A stretch of 64,000 nt of DNA from Amarobacter sp964507025. GTDB lineage: Bacteria > Chloroflexota > Dehalococcoidia > Tepidiformales > Tepidiformaceae. Numbering within the stretch: position 1 is the first letter of the stretch; each line of letters opens with the position of its first letter. A program made the position numbers and the translations under genes. The DNA is taken from contig CAZDOK010000015.1 in assembly GCA_964507025.1 (NCBI GenBank), forward strand, positions 8,125 to 72,124. Direction: 5' to 3'. The notes below the pieces were generated by a model, which worked only from the letters and a program-made list of their open reading frames with translations, had not been told where the DNA came from and ran no database searches. Positions 59,960 to 64,000 of the stretch are shown one piece after another.

Positions 59960-60621
59960 TGAGCTGGAAACTCTCCGCGGCTGTGGCGGTGGCACTCGTG
60001 GGCGCCATTCTGCTCTCCGGGTCTTCCAGCCCGGGCGAAGCCGGGTCGAACTCCTGGGATGCGCTCCGCGCCGCCGGTTTCACGGCATACCTGCTCATCT
60101 GGCTCTCCACGGTTGCGGGCCTCTCGCTTCGTCTCCGGGTTCGTGTCCCGGCGCTGTCAAGCACGCGGCTCCTCGAAGTCCACCGAGTCAGCGGCACGCT
60201 CGCACTGGCTTTCGTGGCCGGCCACCTGGCGGGCATCCTCATCGACCCCTGGACCACCATCGGCCCTGTCGATGCCGCCGTCGGCTTCACCAGCCCCTAC
60301 CGGCCTGCCGCCGTCCTCCTCGGGTCCATCGCTCTGTGGCTCATGCTCGCCGTCCTGCTGTCGACGACCCTGGCCGCGCGGATCCACATCGCAACCTGGC
60401 GGGCGCTCCACTACCTTGCGTTCCCCGCGTACCTGGCCGCGCTCCTCCACGGCGTCACCGCGGGCACCGACCGGGATTCCCCCGTGGCCGTCTGCCTCTT
60501 TGCCACCACCTCGGCCGTCGTCGCCGGCCTTTTCGTCTTCCGGCTCTTCGATGTCCGCACGGTCCGCCGCACCGCGGTCCTATCCCCTTCCGGCCCTGCG
60601 GTGGACTCCTCCGTGGACTAG
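59959..60621 (+). CDS. Ferric reductase-like transmembrane heme protein
   Basis: A 220-residue protein with about six helices, the first possibly a signal anchor. Four histidines lie in membrane segments: EVHRVSG, FVAGHLAG, RALHYLAFPAYLA and ALLHGVTAG. This spacing fits the two-heme ferric reductase/MsrQ-type domain. It could carry electrons across the membrane. No flavodoxin-reductase partner domain is attached. Start overlaps the previous stop. Confidence 0.75.
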   Translation: MSWKLSAAVAVALVGAILLSGSSSPGEAGSNSWDALRAAGFTAYLLIWLSTVAGLSLRLRVRVPALSSTRLLEVHRVSGTLALAFVAGHLAGILIDPWTTIGPVDAAVGFTSPYRPAAVLLGSIALWLMLAVLLSTTLAARIHIATWRALHYLAFPAYLAALLHGVTAGTDRDSPVAVCLFATTSAVVAGLFVFRLFDVRTVRRTAVLSPSGPAVDSSVD

Positions 60622-60649
60622 GGCCGTCACATCGCCCCCCGTCGCCACC

Positions 60650-62635
60650 TCATGCCTCGGCGCTGAGCCCCAACCCCCGCAGGAACGCCGCGTTGTTCGG
60701 CTCACGGCCCAGGAAGTCCCGCACCAGCTGGCTGCCATCCACCGTCCCGCCGCGCTCCAGGATGGTCGTTCGGTAATGCATCCCAACGGCCGCATCGAGC
60801 GGGCCCGTCTCTTCGAACCGCCTGTACATGTCGTCCCCGAACACGTGCGACCACAGGTACCCGTAATACCCCGCGTCGTACCCGAACAGGTGCCCGAACC
60901 CGGACTGGAAGTGGGTGCCCTCCGTGTACGGGAACGCCGTGATCCCGTGGAGTTCGCGCAATGTCGCCGTCGTGTCGCCGCCGAACCCGGGCGAGTGGTA
61001 GGTCAGGTCCAGCGTCGCGAAAAACAGCTGCCGGAGCGTCATCACACCGCTGTTGAGGTTCTTCGCCGCCACCATGGCATCCACCCGGTCCTGCGGCAGG
61101 GGGTCACCCGTTTCGAAGTGCCGCGAGAACCCCGCCAGCACTCCCGGCTCCCAGCACCAGTGCTCCAGCATCTGGCTCGGCGCTTCCACGAAGTCGCGCT
61201 CGGTCTGCGTCCCGCTGAACCGCGCCCGCCGCGCCCGCGTCAGTGTCTGGTGCATGATGTGCCCGAATTCGTGGAAGAACGTCACCACCTCCGTGTGCCG
61301 CAGCAATGAAGGCTGCGTCGCCGAAGGCTTGGTGAAGTTCGCGACGATCGCGCTGACCGGCTGCTGATAGCTACCGTCCGGCCGCGCGCGCCCCCGCCGG
61401 AGAGTGAACGCCGCCGCGTGCCCGTACTTGTTCGGCCGCGGGAACAGGTCCATGTAGAACCGCGCAAACGGCTCGCCCCCGCCAGCCTCCGCGATGTCGA
61501 ATGCCCGAACGTCAGCGTGCCACCGCGGTGCATCAGGCGCCTCCGTGAACCGCACGCCCAGCAGCGTCTGGTACACGTCGAACAGCCCCGCGATCACGGC
61601 ATCCAGCGGGAAGTACTTCGCCACCTCGAAGTCGTCGACCGAGTACTTCGTCTTCAGCAGCTCGTTGTGCCAGTACCGCCAGTCCCAGATGTTGACCTCG
61701 TCGCTCCCGGTCCGCGCCCTGGCCAGCTCCCGCATCTCGGTCATGTCCCGCTCAGCCTTCAAAGCCACCTTCGCCCGCAGGTCGGCCAGGAACTCCGCCA
61801 CCGCCTGCCGCGTCCCCGCCATTCGCACCTCGGTCCGGTACGCGGCCCACGAGTCGTACCCCAGCAGCCGCGCCACCTCGGTCCTCGCCTGGATTGCCCG
61901 CTCCAGCACCCCCACGTTCGCGGCACCGCCCTTGCGCTGGTCCTTCTCGAAAAGCTCCCGCCGCAGCGCCTGGTCCGGCGAATTCGCCATGAACGGCTGG
62001 ATCTCCGGGTAATCCAGCGAAACGCGGTACTTCGTGACGCCCGCCTCGTCCACCTTCTGGAGGTTCTCGATCCACGCCACCGGAAGCCCCACCAGTTGCT
62101 CGCGAGTCACCACGATCCCGTCTTCGTACTCGTCGATGTTCTTGCGGAACTGCACGTCGAGCTCCACCAGCTCATCGAACAGCGCCCGCACCCGCTGGCG
62201 CTGCTCGGCCGGCAGATCGAACCCGTTCCGGCGGTAGTCCCGGAGCTCATGTGCAAGCCAGCGGGCGTCCTCGCCGCTCAGCGCCCCCGCCTCCGCCGTC
62301 CCCGCGAACGCCTTGATCGCTGCGTACAGGTCCTCCCGGAACGAGAGCCCCACCAGATACTTGTCGAGCTTCTCGTCCCACTCCCGCGCGGCACCCCGCA
62401 ACGCATCATCCGCCGAGACATACGCCATGAACGCGTACTGCCCCGAGGCCTGCGACACGGGCTCGACCGCCTCCTCCAGCGCCACCAGCGTATTTGCGAA
62501 CGTCCTTTGGTCATCCGGCACCGCCACGATCGCGGCGATACTCGCATCGCACCCGCGCATCGCCGCCCCGCACGCTTCTCCGAGCTGCTCCGCCGTCAGC
62601 TCCCCAAAATTCACAAGGTCCAGCGATCCAGCCAT
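60650..62635 (-). CDS. M3 family metallopeptidase (oligopeptidase F/thimet type)
   Basis: A 661-residue protein. The start is MAGSLDLVNFGELTAEQLGE, after GAGGGCGG. The zinc site is VTFFHEFGHIMHQTL (His455, Glu456, His459), with third ligand Glu484 in FVEAPSQMLEHW, and YHSPGFGGDT in the usual later region. It cleaves short peptides in the cytoplasm, typically as part of peptide recycling. No signal peptide. The family length is normal. Confidence 0.93.
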   Translation of the reverse strand: MAGSLDLVNFGELTAEQLGEACGAAMRGCDASIAAIVAVPDDQRTFANTLVALEEAVEPVSQASGQYAFMAYVSADDALRGAAREWDEKLDKYLVGLSFREDLYAAIKAFAGTAEAGALSGEDARWLAHELRDYRRNGFDLPAEQRQRVRALFDELVELDVQFRKNIDEYEDGIVVTREQLVGLPVAWIENLQKVDEAGVTKYRVSLDYPEIQPFMANSPDQALRRELFEKDQRKGGAANVGVLERAIQARTEVARLLGYDSWAAYRTEVRMAGTRQAVAEFLADLRAKVALKAERDMTEMRELARARTGSDEVNIWDWRYWHNELLKTKYSVDDFEVAKYFPLDAVIAGLFDVYQTLLGVRFTEAPDAPRWHADVRAFDIAEAGGGEPFARFYMDLFPRPNKYGHAAAFTLRRGRARPDGSYQQPVSAIVANFTKPSATQPSLLRHTEVVTFFHEFGHIMHQTLTRARRARFSGTQTERDFVEAPSQMLEHWCWEPGVLAGFSRHFETGDPLPQDRVDAMVAAKNLNSGVMTLRQLFFATLDLTYHSPGFGGDTTATLRELHGITAFPYTEGTHFQSGFGHLFGYDAGYYGYLWSHVFGDDMYRRFEETGPLDAAVGMHYRTTILERGGTVDGSQLVRDFLGREPNNAAFLRGLGLSAEA

Positions 62636-62676
62636 CGGCCGCCCTCCCGCGTCAGATGAGCGCACATCTTACGACC

Positions 62677-63522
62677 CTAGCGCAGTCTGTTCGCCCTCAA
62701 GTGGCCCAGGATTGCCTCGCTCACTTCTGCGAACTTCTCCTGGATCAGCCAGTGCCCGGCATCCAGCTCCACGAACGTGTACGGCCCCTTCATGTACTTC
62801 GCTCCTGCGTCCACGCCTACCCGGCCGATTGCCGAGTCCTGGCTTCCCCACACTAGCAGTGTGGGTGTCCTGACGTCCCCGAACATCGGGTCCGGCTGGA
62901 TCCCGCCCGAACCCCGGTACCAGTTCAACGCCCCTGTCAGCGCGCCCGGCTGGCTGAACACCGAGAGATATTCGGCCTTCTCCTCGTCGGAGCTAGCGTT
63001 CCAGACGTTCTTCAACCCGGCGAAGTCGTTCGCCGAAAGTGCGGCCTCCGCCACCCCCGGCTCCTGGAAGAACGTGATGTACTGGCTCCGCTGCGCCTGG
63101 TCGGCGTCCTCCCGGATCGCCGCCCCGAACGCCGCCACATGCGGCACCGAGAGCGCCGACCAGCTCGCGATCCGTTCCGGGTGCAGCGCCACGGCCGCCC
63201 AGCCTGCACCGGCGCCCCAGTCGTGCCCCACCAGGTGGAACCGCTCCACGCCCCACGCGTCCGCCAGCGCGAAGATGTCCCCGGCGAGGTCCCGGTACGT
63301 GTAGTGCTCCTTCCCCTCGGGTCGCGCTCCCGGGCTATAGCCCCGCTGATCGGGCGCCAGGCACCGGTACCCCGCCGACTCCAGCTTCGGCAGCAAGTTG
63401 ATCCACATGTGGGAGGTCTCCGGAAAGCCATGCAACAGCATCACAGGCTCGCCGGTCTCCCCGGCGAAACGGCACCGGAACGTCATGGCGTTCGCCTGGA
63501 CATCGCGAATGGTTGTCGTCAT
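62677..63522 (-). CDS. Alpha/beta hydrolase, epoxide hydrolase-like
   Basis: A 281-residue protein. The ATG at 63522 has AGGAG eight bases upstream. Oxyanion motif HGFPETSHMW, nucleophile Asp101 in FHLVGHDWGAGAGWAA, acid Asp in VWGSQDSAIG and catalytic His in LDAGHWLIQE are all visible. Asp as nucleophile fits epoxide hydrolases and haloalkane dehalogenases rather than serine esterases. The substrate is unknown. Confidence 0.9.
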   Translation of the reverse strand: MTTTIRDVQANAMTFRCRFAGETGEPVMLLHGFPETSHMWINLLPKLESAGYRCLAPDQRGYSPGARPEGKEHYTYRDLAGDIFALADAWGVERFHLVGHDWGAGAGWAAVALHPERIASWSALSVPHVAAFGAAIREDADQAQRSQYITFFQEPGVAEAALSANDFAGLKNVWNASSDEEKAEYLSVFSQPGALTGALNWYRGSGGIQPDPMFGDVRTPTLLVWGSQDSAIGRVGVDAGAKYMKGPYTFVELDAGHWLIQEKFAEVSEAILGHLRANRLR

Positions 63523-63582
63523 GGGGGCACTCCTGTGGTGGTGAGTTGGGGGAGTGTAGCGGACATGGAGGCCCGCCGCTGG

Positions 63583-63597
63583 TGGTAGAATCGGGGC
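63583..63597 (+). promoter_or_regulatory. Extended -10 promoter (TGGTAGAAT) placed for a leaderless antitoxin gene
   Basis: TGG plus TAGAAT (63586-63591) is one base from the consensus -10 with an extended-10 TGn. It ends six bases before the ATG at 63598, so the transcript would start at or beside the start codon. No ribosome site fits between. Confidence 0.55.
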
Positions 63598-63831
63598 ATG
63601 AGTAATGGGGTTGCCCGGCTTCTCGATCGACTCAACGAACTCCCTGAAGAGGAACGGGAACGGCTTGCGGAGAACTTCCTCATCCAAATTGAAGATGAGG
63701 ACGAGTTCGACCGTCTCATCGCCAGTCGCCCGGATGTGCTCCGCGCCATGGCTGATGAAGCCCTCGAGGAAGAGCGTGCGGGGAGGACCCTGCCGCTGAC
63801 GGAAGCAGATTTTGAGATCGAGGCGGACTAA
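63598..63831 (+). CDS. Antitoxin-like protein of a type II toxin-antitoxin pair
   Basis: A 77-residue, strongly acidic protein (RLNELPEEERERLAENFLIQ, then IEDEDEFDRLIASRPDVLRA and ALEEERAGRTLPLTEADFEI). Many antitoxins of RelE/ParE systems are acidic, with a C-terminal tail that wraps the toxin. No N-terminal DNA-binding fold is obvious, though one could be hidden. The call rests mainly on the overlapping toxin-like frame. Confidence 0.65.
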   Translation: MSNGVARLLDRLNELPEEERERLAENFLIQIEDEDEFDRLIASRPDVLRAMADEALEEERAGRTLPLTEADFEIEAD

Positions 63832-64000
63832 GGCCTTCCGCAGGCTCCTCGACAAGCTTCCTGTTGACGCTCGCGACCAGGCCCAGGCCGCCTACCGGCT
63901 CTTCGCCAGAGACCCGTTCCACGAAAGCCTCCATCTTAAACGCGCCGCGGGATACGACGATATCTACTCAGCACGGGTTGGTATGTCTTATCGCGTACTG
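63812..64000 (+). CDS. RelE/ParE-type toxin, 3' end outside window
   Basis: An open frame from TTG at 63812 to the window edge (63 codons). It begins MRSRRTKAFRRLLDKLPVDA, then a helix with AYRLFARDPFHESLHLKRAA, and GYDDIYSARVGMSYRVL at the strand region. The R/K-x-F-x-x-x-L-x-x-LP opening and the SARVGMSYRV strand match RelE/ParE toxins, which cut mRNA or poison gyrase. The frame overlaps the antitoxin end by 20 bases; a stop just upstream (63797-63799) leaves TTG as the only reasonable start. Confidence 0.78.
   Translation, partial: MRSRRTKAFRRLLDKLPVDARDQAQAAYRLFARDPFHESLHLKRAAGYDDIYSARVGMSYRVL

Noticed and set aside
1..64000. CRISPR arrays, insertion sequences, prophage genes, rRNA or tRNA genes
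   Set aside because: I looked for regularly spaced repeats, transposase or integrase motifs and tRNA arms across the window and found none. A machine scan would be more sensitive.

Overview
This 64-kb window is high-GC chromosomal DNA with a strong preference for C-ending codons, very tight gene packing and frequent GTG or TTG starts. Gene content fits a free-living, flagellated, heterotrophic, monoderm-like bacterium: a flagellar export/rod/hook-junction cluster, a MotAB stator, an LPXTG-type wall-anchored protein, a DUF1501/DUF1800 pair and acyl-CoA catabolism. I infer Chloroflexota (Dehalococcoidia/Tepidiformales-like). No rRNA, tRNA or marker set is present to prove it. I saw no insertion sequence, prophage or CRISPR array.

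Layout. (1) 1-312: the 3' end of a LuxR-type response regulator, followed by a terminator. (2) 520-18606: one continuous forward flagellar cluster: flbD, motA, motB, fliL, fliN/Y, fliO, fliP, fliQ, fliR, flhB, flhA, flhF-like, a PilZ brake protein, a small membrane protein, fliA, a small swrB/DUF6115-like gene, an LPXTG-anchored secreted protein, two flgF/flgG rod genes, flgM, flgN, flgK and flgL. Genes mostly overlap by 1-4 bases. Sigma-28 and its anti-sigma factor FlgM lie in the same run. (3) 18655-32051: mixed metabolism and transport: MFS, CaiB-type CoA-transferase, dCTP deaminase, two metallo-beta-lactamase-fold proteins, TauE, an acyl-CoA carboxylase beta subunit, a secreted three-repeat protein, an SDR, an enoyl-CoA hydratase and acetyltransferases. 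(4) 32073-43139: a second MFS, a seven-PAS hybrid histidine kinase, an HtrA-like protease, a LuxR regulator with a degenerate receiver, the biotin-carrying carboxylase subunit, an AI-2E-type permease and a DinB protein. (5) 43179-48798, reverse strand: ilvB-ilvN with a terminator, a membrane protein, and a phosphohexomutase plus a nucleotidyltransferase. (6) 48811-56539, reverse strand: a methyl-cycle and purine-salvage block (mtnA, mtnP, PfkB kinase, acetyltransferase, ahcY, then metK behind a SAM-riboswitch-like leader), with a MarR regulator and apt just upstream. (7) 56565-64000: DUF1501/DUF1800 pair, a Pro/Thr-rich membrane protein with a ferric-reductase-like heme protein, an M3 peptidase, an alpha/beta hydrolase, and a toxin-antitoxin pair cut by the window end.

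How the genes work together. The flagellar block holds the export gate, part of the rod, the hook-filament junction, the stator, c-di-GMP braking and the late-gene sigma switch. The reverse-strand block can make SAM (metK), hydrolyse SAH (ahcY), probably phosphorylate the adenosine released (PfkB kinase), split MTA (mtnP), isomerise the sugar (mtnA) and recover adenine (apt). The carboxylase subunits, CoA-transferase, SDR and hydratase suggest branched-chain or acyl-CoA degradation.

The most unusual items are a FlhF-like protein whose GTPase motifs are all altered, an LPETG wall-sorting protein inside the flagellar operon, a LuxR regulator with a degraded phosphorylation pocket, a secreted three-repeat protein, and a multi-hairpin metK leader.
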